Part shown: piece by piece, positions 50,984-59,886 of the stretch | Numbering within the stretch: position 1 is the first letter of the stretch | How the letters are laid out: each line of letters begins with the position of its first letter | Origin: Hymenobacter nitidus | GTDB lineage: Bacteria > Bacteroidota > Bacteroidia > Cytophagales > Hymenobacteraceae | Assembly (NCBI RefSeq): GCF_020447315.1 | Contig: NZ_JAJADQ010000015.1 | Location: 62,001-126,000 of the forward strand | Reading direction: 5' to 3' | DNA length: 64,000 bases | Position numbers and translations under genes: made by a program | The notes under the pieces: generated by a model | What the model saw: the letters and a program-made list of their open reading frames with translations, nothing else | Told to the model about the DNA's origin: nothing | The model's database searches: none

Positions 50984-51087
50984 CGCCTTCATTTTCTAAA
51001 AACTATTATTTATAGCACAATGCTTTGCTAAATTCAATAGCACGCCGTAACGATTCCTGAAAAGAATGGGCTTAACTTTCGTCTGAA

Positions 51088-52275
51088 ATGACAACAATGA
51101 CTGCTCCAACCCGACGTCAAAAAGAGGCTGTTACAGCCTCTCCACTATATATACAAGGTGACATTGGCCTGAACCAACCCAAGGTGAGTGACGGCAAGCC
51201 AGCAGTGATGCTTGTGCCCGTTGAGGCATCGGTAGACATGCCTCCTCCTGCTTCTTCCCAACCGGCCTTTGTTCAACGGATTCTCGGAGATGCCACTCGC
51301 GTTTCATCAGTTATTCCTGCTAAGTCGGTTGACCTTATTGTGACCTCTCCACCGTATTGGCAGAAGAGGGATTATGGGCACGCTGATCAATTGGGCCAAG
51401 AAGCGACGCCTGCAGAATACGTGCAGGCGCTTATCGGTGCGATGAGGGATTGGAAAAAAGTGCTTAAGAATACGGGATCCATCTTCTTGAATGTTGGTGA
51501 TACTTATCACAAGCGAAGCTTGGTGGGTATCCCAGGACGGATTGAGGCCGCGGCTGTGGATGATGGCTGGATTGTTAGAAACCGTATCATCTGGGCTAAA
51601 ACCAGTGGAATGCCGGAGCCTGCTAAAAACCGTCTGGCATCACGGCATGAGTACATTATTCACCTCGTACTCAAACCCAATTACTACTACGACCTGCACG
51701 GTTACTCCCAGAAGTACGGGAATGGATCCAATCCGGGGGACATCTGGTACGTGGGTTTAGAGAGGGACACTGGTGGCCATTTGGCCCCTTTTCCTAGTGA
51801 GATAGTGGAACGCGCTATAACGCTGGCGTGCCCTTATTCTGTCTGCTCGCATTGTGGAACCCCGCTTGAACGGGAATGGAAACGTACGGCAGAACTGGAC
51901 GAATCACGTCCTCAAGCCCGTCGCGCCATGCAACTCGCTCTAGAGCATGGGTTAGGACCTGAGCATATTGCAGCTATCCAAGCCACTGGTATTACGGATG
52001 CTGGTAAAGCCAAGTCTTACCAGAATGGTACCGGTCGTAACTCCGAAGAAGTGCAGCGTTTAGCGAAGCACGCCAAAAAAGTGCTTGGGGGCTACTTCCG
52101 AGAGTTCACCTTCGCCAAGCGTGTTACAACGGGATGGAAAGTTTGTACTTGTGGGCAAGGTGAGATGGTCCCCAGCGTAGTATTGGATCCTTTCGTTGGC
52201 ACCGGTACCACGTTGGATGTAGCTGCACGCTTGGGCCACTCAGCCTACGGCATCGACCTGAATCCTGCAGAGTAG
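51088..52275 (+). CDS. Site-specific DNA methyltransferase (beta-class, N4-C or N6-A)
   Basis: The 395-residue enzyme has the catalytic motif IV T86-S-P-P-Y90 before motif I FVGTGTT (about residues 369-375), an order seen in beta-class amino-methyltransferases. Between them are a segment GDTYHKRSLVGIPGRI, a zinc-ribbon-like CSHCGT ... CTCGQG and a target-recognition region. Base composition is lower in GC than upstream genes. It opens a cassette with a 218-residue protein, McrB and McrC. A modification partner of the McrBC nuclease is likely, as in LlaJI. Confidence 0.92.
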   Translation: MTTMTAPTRRQKEAVTASPLYIQGDIGLNQPKVSDGKPAVMLVPVEASVDMPPPASSQPAFVQRILGDATRVSSVIPAKSVDLIVTSPPYWQKRDYGHADQLGQEATPAEYVQALIGAMRDWKKVLKNTGSIFLNVGDTYHKRSLVGIPGRIEAAAVDDGWIVRNRIIWAKTSGMPEPAKNRLASRHEYIIHLVLKPNYYYDLHGYSQKYGNGSNPGDIWYVGLERDTGGHLAPFPSEIVERAITLACPYSVCSHCGTPLEREWKRTAELDESRPQARRAMQLALEHGLGPEHIAAIQATGITDAGKAKSYQNGTGRNSEEVQRLAKHAKKVLGGYFREFTFAKRVTTGWKVCTCGQGEMVPSVVLDPFVGTGTTLDVAARLGHSAYGIDLNPAE

Positions 52276-52298
52276 TCTCTAGTCCTTTACTTGCGTCC

Positions 52299-52955
52299 AT
52301 GAACACCCCAAGCCTTCCTCAAGCCGTGCAGCCACTTTTCGTGTTGAACCCCAGCAAGGTTAAAGACAGCTTGCAGGTGCTCCGCAACATCAAAGCACAC
52401 TCTACTTTACCTGGGTACCTATGTTTGCAGCGCACCGCTGCGCAACTTGGAAAGCTTACGGGGCTGCCTTTTCATTACAATGAGTTTTTCAAGGAATTCT
52501 TGGCCCTGGGCGATGCTCCGGAGAATAGGCCGTACATCAATCCCTTTGTTTCAGGCGATACCAAACTGTGGATAAACAGCAACTTAGCTGGCTCCTATGC
52601 CCCCAGCTCATTGCGCGGGGTTAGCCCTTTGTTGCAGGTACTGACCATTTCCGATGGCCTTTACAACCTGAACCCGCAACATTGGATTGCAGCCCGACAA
52701 TACTTAGCAGCAGGCCGGCAAATACCCGTTTTACCCTTGGCTGTCTTTTTATACCGGGACCGTGGCATCACGAGTGCTACACCAACGGTTGGCAGTTTAA
52801 TTCGTGCTTTCCAGCAGGAATTCGGCTACCTAGAGAATGACGGTTCGCCTACCGAGGCATACAAAGTCCTCTACGCTGATTATACTCCAGAAGAGGGTTC
52901 TGATTCGCTTGATTGGTTCACCGCTTTTACTACACCCCAACCCATTGAGCAATAG
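52299..52955 (+). CDS. Unrecognised protein between methyltransferase and McrB
   Basis: The 218-residue soluble product shows no motif I know. It has a mixed helix/strand pattern with FVLNPSKVKDSLQVLRNI, TAAQLGKLTGLPFHYNEFFKEFLAL and a Trp/Phe-ended acidic C-terminus (EEGSDSLDWFTAFT). It starts 23 bases after the methyltransferase and ends 16 bases before the McrB-like gene. Since the McrB here lacks a large N-terminal DNA-binding domain, this protein may supply DNA recognition; that is inference. Confidence 0.7.
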   Translation: MNTPSLPQAVQPLFVLNPSKVKDSLQVLRNIKAHSTLPGYLCLQRTAAQLGKLTGLPFHYNEFFKEFLALGDAPENRPYINPFVSGDTKLWINSNLAGSYAPSSLRGVSPLLQVLTISDGLYNLNPQHWIAARQYLAAGRQIPVLPLAVFLYRDRGITSATPTVGSLIRAFQQEFGYLENDGSPTEAYKVLYADYTPEEGSDSLDWFTAFTTPQPIEQ

Positions 52956-52971
52956 TACGCCGGCAACTTCT

Positions 52972-54024
52972 ATGGATGACTTTTTAACAGCTGGCCCGGT
53001 ACGAGCATTAACTGCGACAGAAGTAGGGCTGCCTTTACCTAGTGTTCCAGGAACCCCGCCACCTCCTCTACCAACATCGGACCCACTTGCTGAAGAGTAC
53101 GAGGGTCCTCGACTTGGCAGCTTGCAACAACTCGCTGACGTAGCGACGGATCCGGACCTTAAGTTAGCAGCCCAACTCCTAGATGATGGGTTCGCTGGCA
53201 TTATCTATGCGGGTCTACCTGGTACGGGCAAAAGCCGCACCGCCCGCCGTGTCGCTATCTGGCTGGCACAGTCAGACCCCTCCCGCTACAAGATGATTCA
53301 GTTTCATCCCTCGTACCAATACGAGGACTTCATGCAGGGATTCGTTCCGAAAGCAGACGGGGAAGGCTTTCATTTGCAAGACAAGCACTTTGTGGAGATG
53401 TGTAATCAAGCCGAGATGGCTTATCCCAAAATCCATGTGCTGGTGGTAGATGAATTGAGCCGCGTAGACCCCAGCCGGGTTTTCGGTGAAGCATTGGGTT
53501 TTATCGAGCAGGATAAAAAAGGTCAAAAATTCAAGTTGTCTTCTGGCCAGGAGCTGGTCGTACCAGACAACCTGGTGATTTTGGCCACCATGAATGACCG
53601 TGATCGTGGGGTTGATGAAGTGGACATTGCATTTGAGCGGCGCTTTGCCCGCGTAGAAGTTGCTCCTTCTCCCGAAGCGTTAGAAAACATGTTGACGGAG
53701 AACGGAGTCGAGGTCGATCTCCGGAGAAGGGTCGGTGATTTTTTTCGCTTCTTGTTGCGGCATGCCAACCCAGACGTACACCTAGGGCATGGCTATTTTG
53801 CGCGTGTGCGTGATTTAGCTAGCCTGGAGCGGCTCTGGAATTACCAACTGTTGCATCTGATGCGGCGGGCATTTCGTGCTATACCCAACGAGTCTGAGCT
53901 TGCGGCAATCAAACAGCAATGGCAGCGCGTAATCACTACACCAGCTGCTGCTCCACCTGCCGCAAGTGCTGAGCCCGAACCCGATGCTCCAGCAGGAGAA
54001 AGCGGCGCAACTGCCTTGTCCTAA
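52972..54024 (+). CDS. mcrB: McrB-like AAA+ GTPase
   Basis: The 350-residue motor has Walker A GLPGTGKS (about residues 81-88), Walker B VLVVDELSR (about 156-164) and the McrB signature MNDRDR (about 207-212; family MNxxDR). Before the AAA+ domain there are only about 65 residues, too few for the 5-methylcytosine-binding domain of E. coli McrB. ATG 52972 begins the first acidic segment; the longer frame from 52837 overlaps the previous gene. It precedes McrC by three bases. Confidence 0.9.
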   Translation: MDDFLTAGPVRALTATEVGLPLPSVPGTPPPPLPTSDPLAEEYEGPRLGSLQQLADVATDPDLKLAAQLLDDGFAGIIYAGLPGTGKSRTARRVAIWLAQSDPSRYKMIQFHPSYQYEDFMQGFVPKADGEGFHLQDKHFVEMCNQAEMAYPKIHVLVVDELSRVDPSRVFGEALGFIEQDKKGQKFKLSSGQELVVPDNLVILATMNDRDRGVDEVDIAFERRFARVEVAPSPEALENMLTENGVEVDLRRRVGDFFRFLLRHANPDVHLGHGYFARVRDLASLERLWNYQLLHLMRRAFRAIPNESELAAIKQQWQRVITTPAAAPPAASAEPEPDAPAGESGATALS

Positions 54025-54027
54025 CGA

Positions 54028-55368
54028 ATGGAATCAAGGGAGATAGTTAGTACTTCAGTCTTGCCTGAAGTACCTCGACTGGTTCAAGTTTCCGAGCACT
54101 CACGGGTGCCCTTGAATCGCGGTGAACTTCTGGACTTACAGACTGGAAGTTTATTGCTTTCTCCGCATGTCATCGGAAGCGGATACATCCGCGTCCAAGC
54201 AGACAAAGACCAAATAGTCATTCACGCGGGCCCTTATATCGGCCTGATACCCCTTAATGATTACGTCACTTTAGAAATTGTACCCAGGGTACCCATTACG
54301 AATCTGGTCAGGATACTAGCCGCATCTGGGCGAGCACCCCAACGCCTCCCTGAATCCCTACACACCTATGCCACCCAAGCTGTTCCCGTTGGGCAAATAC
54401 GAGATGAGCTAGCCAACGCATTGATCAGGCAGGTGCAGCTTATCGGGGCATCGGGTCTCCATTACATCTATGAAACCCGAAAAGAGGACACCTCCTTCCC
54501 GAGGGGCCGTATTTTGCTTAACGAGACGATCACGCGCTTACTTGCAAAGGGCAAACGATACCTTATAAGTACCGCACGCTTTGAGCGCAACATCGATACA
54601 AGCCCGAACCAGTTACTTAAGCTCGCCTTGCTCGTGCTTGCTGGGACCTATCAAACTGGCAATAAAAATGGTCTTGTAAACAAGCAGCTGGGAGCTATTC
54701 GAGATTCCCTTGCTGTGTTCTCCGGTGTAACCACTCTGGCTACTCATAATTTGCGTCTGAGCACGGTGTTCAGAAAGTTGCCGCCCACCCGAGAGTATTA
54801 TCAACCTGCTCTAGAACTCGCGCAACTTATTCTGGGAACCCGAGGGCTGGATTTTGATAGCACAGAGGGAAGTGTACCCCTGCCCTCGATGCTATGGAAG
54901 ATGGACGACATTTTCGAAGATTACGTCCGTTGGGGGTTGCGCCAACACTTACTTGAAGCGCTAACTAAGTATGAAGTTGCTGATGGTAACGTTGACCAAC
55001 AGCAAGGCGGTGGTGGGAAGAGGCTGTTCGTAAACGGCCCCGATTCACGAATGGCAAACCCTGACATCGTAATCATGGAAGTTGACAGGCATGCCCTCCG
55101 GAGACCCGTCGCGGTGTTTGATGTCAAATACAAACCCAAGAAACCAGAGCGTGACGACCTTAATCAAATCCTAGCTTACGCACTGAGTTACCAGGTACCT
55201 GTGGTAGGCATTATTTCCTTAGCTGAAACTGGCAAGCCCAGCAAACTAACATTCATGGGAGAGACAGGTATGGCTAAGGTTTACCATTATGCCCTACAGT
55301 TAGGAAACAGTGATTTGGCAAGTGAAGAGGCAGCCTTAACAGAAGCTGTCTTCTCCCTACTAGCTTAA
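54028..55368 (+). CDS. mcrC: McrC-like PD-(D/E)xK nuclease subunit
   Basis: The 446-residue protein has an N-terminal region that contacts McrB and a C-terminal nuclease with NPDIVIMEVD (about residue 344) and AVFDVKYK (about residues 360-367), giving D ... DxK. RYLISTARFERNIDTSPNQLLKLAL is typical of McrC. Together with McrB it would cleave DNA chosen by methylation state or sequence. It is the fourth gene of the cassette. Confidence 0.9.
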   Translation: MESREIVSTSVLPEVPRLVQVSEHSRVPLNRGELLDLQTGSLLLSPHVIGSGYIRVQADKDQIVIHAGPYIGLIPLNDYVTLEIVPRVPITNLVRILAASGRAPQRLPESLHTYATQAVPVGQIRDELANALIRQVQLIGASGLHYIYETRKEDTSFPRGRILLNETITRLLAKGKRYLISTARFERNIDTSPNQLLKLALLVLAGTYQTGNKNGLVNKQLGAIRDSLAVFSGVTTLATHNLRLSTVFRKLPPTREYYQPALELAQLILGTRGLDFDSTEGSVPLPSMLWKMDDIFEDYVRWGLRQHLLEALTKYEVADGNVDQQQGGGGKRLFVNGPDSRMANPDIVIMEVDRHALRRPVAVFDVKYKPKKPERDDLNQILAYALSYQVPVVGIISLAETGKPSKLTFMGETGMAKVYHYALQLGNSDLASEEAALTEAVFSLLA

Positions 55369-55400
55369 CAGCCATGCCTATGTCATAAAATTATAGACCT

Positions 55401-56420
55401 ATGCATAATCACACCACATTGCAGCACGATTGGTTTGCTGTTGACCCAACGTGGTCCGCTTTGGGCTACGCTACTTTAGAAAGCTATCTGCAAACATGGG
55501 TGCCACAGCCAACTTTTCATGCCCTCGTGCCTGAAGATGTCCATAAAGCGTATCGTACAACCTGCTATTTGTTTGCCAATGCCTGGCATCATTATCCCAT
55601 GTACGACCAAGGCTTGCAGCACTTGCTCGGCACCATGGAAATGTCCGTGAAAATACGGGCCGAACAGTTAGCCATCACGCTCAGCTCCACGGCAAAGCAA
55701 GGCAAGTCTGGGTTCCCGACTTTGAATAACCTCATTGAACAAGTCTGCCAGTATCACCAAGCAAGGAATTTAAAGCAAAAGCTGCACTGGGCTCGCAAAA
55801 TCCGTAACTACCACGCCCATCCTGAGCGCTACAGCTATGCCCCAGTGATGATGCAGCAGGCGGTGGTTCCGCTACTCAACCTGCTCAATGAACTCTTCAT
55901 TGAGCCGTCGCTGGCCACGCAGACAGAACAGTATCTTACTACGCTGAACCAGCAGTTGCATGGAGTACAGAACACCTTGTTGATTCTAGAACACCAAGGG
56001 CTTCGCTACCTCGTCCACCAGGCCCAGCCGTTACGTGCCTTCTTCACCAATGGGCAGTGGCGGACCATTTGGGTATTTCACCCGGTACTCCCTAAGGCCC
56101 AAGAGGCGCTCACGCAACATCGCTATTTGCGACCCCTTGTACTTTGCCTATCAGCTGTTGAGATTAAAGACGGCGGGCTGGTAGCTCAAGAGGTCGGTTC
56201 TGGGCAGCTAGTACGGGTTTTGGTCAATGAGGACCCACGCAACCAACCAGTATGGGATGCCCACCAACAAGCCTGGCAACAAGCTAATAGAACTGACCAA
56301 TGGTTATTCTCCTCCTCGCAGCAAAGTGACATGCTCACTGCTCAGAATAAGCTGGAACATCAATTTGGGTGGGGCTACACATCAACTGATGTCACTGAGC
56401 CCTCGCTTACCAATGCGTAA
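55401..56420 (+). CDS. Hypothetical protein with HEPN-like RNYHAH motif
   Basis: The 339-residue product has a helical N-terminal half with ARKIRNYHAHPERYSYAP (R132, R135, H138, H140), giving Rx4H and Rx5H as in HEPN RNases. A helix ending in LLNELFIEPSLA follows, then a beta-rich second half (GLRYLVHQAQPLRAFFTNGQWRTIWVFHP). It starts 33 bases after mcrC and has the same low-GC composition, so it belongs to the cassette or to the island. An HEPN toxin-like role is inferred. The region 56421-56580 after it shows only a weak hairpin. Confidence 0.6.
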   Translation: MHNHTTLQHDWFAVDPTWSALGYATLESYLQTWVPQPTFHALVPEDVHKAYRTTCYLFANAWHHYPMYDQGLQHLLGTMEMSVKIRAEQLAITLSSTAKQGKSGFPTLNNLIEQVCQYHQARNLKQKLHWARKIRNYHAHPERYSYAPVMMQQAVVPLLNLLNELFIEPSLATQTEQYLTTLNQQLHGVQNTLLILEHQGLRYLVHQAQPLRAFFTNGQWRTIWVFHPVLPKAQEALTQHRYLRPLVLCLSAVEIKDGGLVAQEVGSGQLVRVLVNEDPRNQPVWDAHQQAWQQANRTDQWLFSSSQQSDMLTAQNKLEHQFGWGYTSTDVTEPSLTNA

Positions 56421-56580
56421 CGCCCGGCCTGCATGTTCAATTTAACAGCGGGTGAGCACGCTATTGCTACGATCTTAAGCACGACAATAAAGTCTTCTTG
56501 TATCAGTGGAGGATAAAATTACTCTAAGCTACAACCAAGACCAACATCGATAAAAAGCAGGGCTGTAACCCGACCTCTGT

Positions 56581-58389
56581 TTAGGTTAGCAGGATAGGCA
56601 GCGCTCCATTTACGGCTAGTGCCTCCTCGAATACTCCTTCGAAAAATATCTTGATTTCCTCGTGGTCACGCGAACGAAAAGCATTTAGCAGGGCCTTGAT
56701 ATTAATAGTTGTTGAGTCTGTAATACGCAGCATCCTTTCATTTTCGGTGACAAGACCGATGGACAAATCTGTGGTGGGGTCCAATTTATTCAGCAACATC
56801 AGTTCCCGGCGACCCTCTATTTGGAGGCGGCAACCCGCCAATTCAATCGTAGGCGGAGTACTTAGCGCTTTTAATGCAATTTTCAAATCCGTAGAACGGC
56901 TCACCTGAACGCGCCGCCAGTACCAGTTCAGGTAGCGGCGCACTCGTCGTATCTGCGGGCGATTAAACTCCCCACCCGCATCAAAAGCCCACATCGAGCG
57001 GATCATTAGGTCGATTGTGTTGACCAAAAAGTGTTTGATTTTATCATCACTGGCAACATTGTTACGGTCGTATATGCTGGCAAAATCCAGTTCGTGAAAC
57101 AATGCATATAGGTCGGCTGCATAATCGATGCGCTCCAGGCAGTTTGGGAAACGCCCCACATCGGTTGCGTTGTATTTTGTCAGGGAGTGGTAATCATGCA
57201 CGTACTCGTGGTAGAGAAACAACCGAATTAGTTTCTGTAACTCGGCATCTTTACCACGCGTGGCATTGGATAGCCCGACCAGCAGCCCATCATTCAGCCG
57301 CCAGGTATTCGAGCTTTTATCGTGTCCAAATTCCCCGTGGTAAGGCTCCGGGTCCACGGTATCATGTTCATTGGCTACAGCCCACAATGGTGGCAAGTTG
57401 GGAAAAGGGTGTACAGCGCTAAACAGTTCTTTTTTAGCAAAGGCACGATACCAGATGCCCGAATTGTCATTGGAGCGTTCCCTATTGGAAGCTGCGTAAT
57501 CCAGTACGTTACGCAGCGCGGTTGGCCAAACCTCTTGCCGAATGTGCTGGTTACGCCGCAGTTGTTCTTCCGTGAGTTCTTCCATTGCCGCCGTGGCATC
57601 GCTTTCAGTAAGTAACAAGGCCTCTTGATACCTTGGCTCGGCCTGTTTGCGGAAGCGGTATGTTTGAAATGGCGGGTTGTTGCGCAGGCGCAACTCCTGG
57701 CCTATCAGGAAGCACACTGGTGCGGGCGCAGCAACAAACAAGTGGATGGTTTCCGTACCTGGTCGGAATTCCGCCACGGCAGCCAAGGCCTCCCGCATAA
57801 GTTGCCGTACCTGCTGCGCATCAGCGGCTGAGCCGATAGTCTTAACCATTGGCGTTTGCTCGTCATGCAAGCGGATCCGAATATCTGCCAGCAAGTCTGA
57901 TCCCAAGACAGCTAATATGTCAGCATCCTGAATGGAAGAAGATATCTCCACCCGAATGGCTACCCGACCGTTACTGGCCACCCGCTCAGCGGGCACCCCC
58001 TCCGTACGCAATTGAAGTCGTTGTTCTACCGAGGGCCATGCCCACTTGTTTTGGTCACGGTCAAAGTCAAACGCCTGCACATGGCGCTCATCGCCAACGA
58101 GTGCACCCAATGCTAGCGTATGCGGAATTTCTGCCAGCCCATAGTACTTTATTTCGGTATCACCCTGCTCATCGGCCAACTGCCGAATGTGACTGGCCTG
58201 CTCAATCAGGTATTGCTCCGAAGATTGCCAGTTACCTGCGTCAATATCGGTGCTGAAATCCGTCGTATCCACATGGTGTACTTGGCGTGGCACGCGCAGT
58301 TCAGTATCAGACAGTTCGTCCAGCACTTCCTTCTCGGATACTTCCCGCAAGCCGGAATGGCGCAACAACAACAGATTGGCAATGGACAT
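56581..58389 (-). CDS. SAVED-domain protein fused to an HExxH zincin-like peptidase (candidate CBASS effector)
   Basis: The 602-residue protein has two parts. Residues about 80-260 match a SAVED cyclic-oligonucleotide sensor: YYGLAEIPHTLALGALVGD ... NKWAW (compare IFGLAAIPVLIYCGSLISD ... WDW of the HNH-SAVED protein) and IHLFVAAPAPVCFLIGQEL (compare IHLFPAVPVSIAIEIGRAL). Residues about 290-500 hold YHEYVHDYHSLT (H394-E-x-x-H398) and a downstream NCLERIDYAADLYALFHE with third-ligand candidates E419, D422 and D426, as in zincin metallopeptidases. It is the last gene of the CBASS operon, 54 bases after the 88-residue gene. A ligand-activated protease is inferred; no substrate is evident. Confidence 0.75.
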   Translation of the reverse strand: MSIANLLLLRHSGLREVSEKEVLDELSDTELRVPRQVHHVDTTDFSTDIDAGNWQSSEQYLIEQASHIRQLADEQGDTEIKYYGLAEIPHTLALGALVGDERHVQAFDFDRDQNKWAWPSVEQRLQLRTEGVPAERVASNGRVAIRVEISSSIQDADILAVLGSDLLADIRIRLHDEQTPMVKTIGSAADAQQVRQLMREALAAVAEFRPGTETIHLFVAAPAPVCFLIGQELRLRNNPPFQTYRFRKQAEPRYQEALLLTESDATAAMEELTEEQLRRNQHIRQEVWPTALRNVLDYAASNRERSNDNSGIWYRAFAKKELFSAVHPFPNLPPLWAVANEHDTVDPEPYHGEFGHDKSSNTWRLNDGLLVGLSNATRGKDAELQKLIRLFLYHEYVHDYHSLTKYNATDVGRFPNCLERIDYAADLYALFHELDFASIYDRNNVASDDKIKHFLVNTIDLMIRSMWAFDAGGEFNRPQIRRVRRYLNWYWRRVQVSRSTDLKIALKALSTPPTIELAGCRLQIEGRRELMLLNKLDPTTDLSIGLVTENERMLRITDSTTINIKALLNAFRSRDHEEIKIFFEGVFEEALAVNGALPILLT

Positions 58390-58443
58390 ACAACAGGAAG
58401 TAGGAATTTATGAAAGGGTGTTTTGCGGCCGACCAAAGAGCGG

Positions 58444-58710
58444 TCAACTTTCTTGAAATACAACTTGCGTTTGCTCAGCAGGATGTGGGTCGATGTGAAT
58501 GGCTTTGAATGCTTCCCATGAGCCGTAAATCACCAAGCTGCTATAACCAGGCTTTTCCGTATTTAAATCTGAGCGCCAGCATACCACCACCTGGCCCGTA
58601 TGAAATATCACGCCATCGAGAACCCGCCCGGTGCCGCTGATGCCGGTTTCGTCGGCATTACGAATGAGGGTAAACAGTTGGGGGTTCGTGGAGGGTTGAG
58701 GGGCAATCAT
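58444..58710 (-). CDS. Conserved small protein of unknown function in the CBASS operon
   Basis: The 88-residue product reads FTLIRNADETGISGTGRVLDGVIFHTGQVVVCWR and then SSLVIYGSWEAFKAIHIDPH. The TG-SGTG-V-GV-F-G-RW series is the pattern I recall from a very common family of small bacterial proteins without assigned role. It is all beta, lacks a signal, and stands 11 bases after the HNH-SAVED gene and before the SAVED-zincin gene. An inhibitor, ligand carrier or effector cofactor are possible roles. Confidence 0.65.
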   Translation of the reverse strand: MIAPQPSTNPQLFTLIRNADETGISGTGRVLDGVIFHTGQVVVCWRSDLNTEKPGYSSLVIYGSWEAFKAIHIDPHPAEQTQVVFQES

Positions 58711-58721
58711 AGAGGAGATAT

Positions 58722-59864
58722 TTAGGCGATAGTTAACACCGGATGAAAGGTAGCAGAAGCGCGGTCTAGATTGTACACGTGAATCGTTGGGTCTACTTTA
58801 GGCAGTAATGCGCGGCCAATTTCGATGGCGATGGATACTGGCACGGCCGGAAATAAGTGAATCTCGCACTCCTCGCCATGGTGCTGCCGAATCTGGCTGA
58901 GCAGCCGTCGCCACGCCTTGGTGAACAATTCAAGTTGCTCCTTAGCCTTTAGAAAATGTACAGTTGGTTCCGCGATGGTAATGCCATAGGTTGGCACGGC
59001 GTGGCCCATGGCGCGGTCTATCTCGTGCTGATGAATAGGACCGCTCAAGGACAAATTGATAGCCACTATGCACGAACTGTTAGCAGCCTCAGGCGTTGTC
59101 ACCAAGTAATCAAACCCATCGCCAGCCAACGGTTGCCAATCCCACGTGGTCGGAACCCTATGCCGCTGGTACACGTCCGCTGTAATCAGGTCACTAATAA
59201 GGCTGCCACAGTATATAAGCACGGGGATGGCTGCCAGACCAAAAATCGACAAGTGGTTGATGGGACGACCTGTGATGTCGATTCCAGCAATGACAGGTGC
59301 CAGGCAGCGCTCAGCGTGGGTACGAGCTACTTGCCAAAAAGTCGGATCCTGCTCGGTCAATTCCAATTCGCTTAGGTTGACACGAATGGCCCGGTCAGTG
59401 GCGGGGTAACGGGCTGGTAGCACTGCCGTGCGGGCCTCGTCCTCGTTCACTGCTCCGTCGCCCCGACGGTTACCGACACGAGTACCAATAAGCACAAGGT
59501 GAGTGCGCATCGCTGGCTGCAAGCCGGTTTGGCGCTCAATCCGGTCTTCGTGCTCCTGCTTCTGTTCACGCAGCCATTCAGTGGGGTACTCCTGCCAATG
59601 CTCTCCGTCAATCAGCCGGTGGTGGTCGCCGCACAGCAACATGATGTTGGACAGTGAATCTTTAAGTAATTCAGACTCTTCCTTGCTGCCACGTGGCCCC
59701 TTAGCGCTGTCGGCTACAATGTGGGCCAGGTACGAACGGTTCATCTGCTGCAGTGTCAGAGAATCCTTCCATAATGGCTCGTTGCAGCCAGGAAATTGAC
59801 AGCGGCCGCCAGCTCGTACCCATACTTGTAGCCGTACCGCCGTGGGAATAGTTGTATAAGACAT
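58722..59864 (-). CDS. cap5: HNH-SAVED nuclease effector (Cap5)
   Basis: The 380-residue protein has an N-terminal HNH nuclease (CQFPGC; AH48IVADSAKGPRG; LSNIMLLCGDHHRLID with N73 and H81/H82) and a C-terminal SAVED domain (about residues 155-380; LSIFGLAAIPVLIYCGSLISD, WDWQP, EIHLFPAVPVSIAIEIGRALLP). Cap5 proteins bind the cyclic nucleotide made by the CD-NTase, oligomerise and degrade DNA. The domain order is the usual one. It is 22 bases after cap3. Confidence 0.93.
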   Translation of the reverse strand: MSYTTIPTAVRLQVWVRAGGRCQFPGCNEPLWKDSLTLQQMNRSYLAHIVADSAKGPRGSKEESELLKDSLSNIMLLCGDHHRLIDGEHWQEYPTEWLREQKQEHEDRIERQTGLQPAMRTHLVLIGTRVGNRRGDGAVNEDEARTAVLPARYPATDRAIRVNLSELELTEQDPTFWQVARTHAERCLAPVIAGIDITGRPINHLSIFGLAAIPVLIYCGSLISDLITADVYQRHRVPTTWDWQPLAGDGFDYLVTTPEAANSSCIVAINLSLSGPIHQHEIDRAMGHAVPTYGITIAEPTVHFLKAKEQLELFTKAWRRLLSQIRQHHGEECEIHLFPAVPVSIAIEIGRALLPKVDPTIHVYNLDRASATFHPVLTIA

Positions 59865-59886
59865 AGAATGCGCGGTAGAGTGTTTT

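Noticed and set aside
50984-51087. AT-rich stretch after the integrase as an attachment site
   Set aside because: No second copy or tRNA end could be found by eye in the window, so no att site is claimed.
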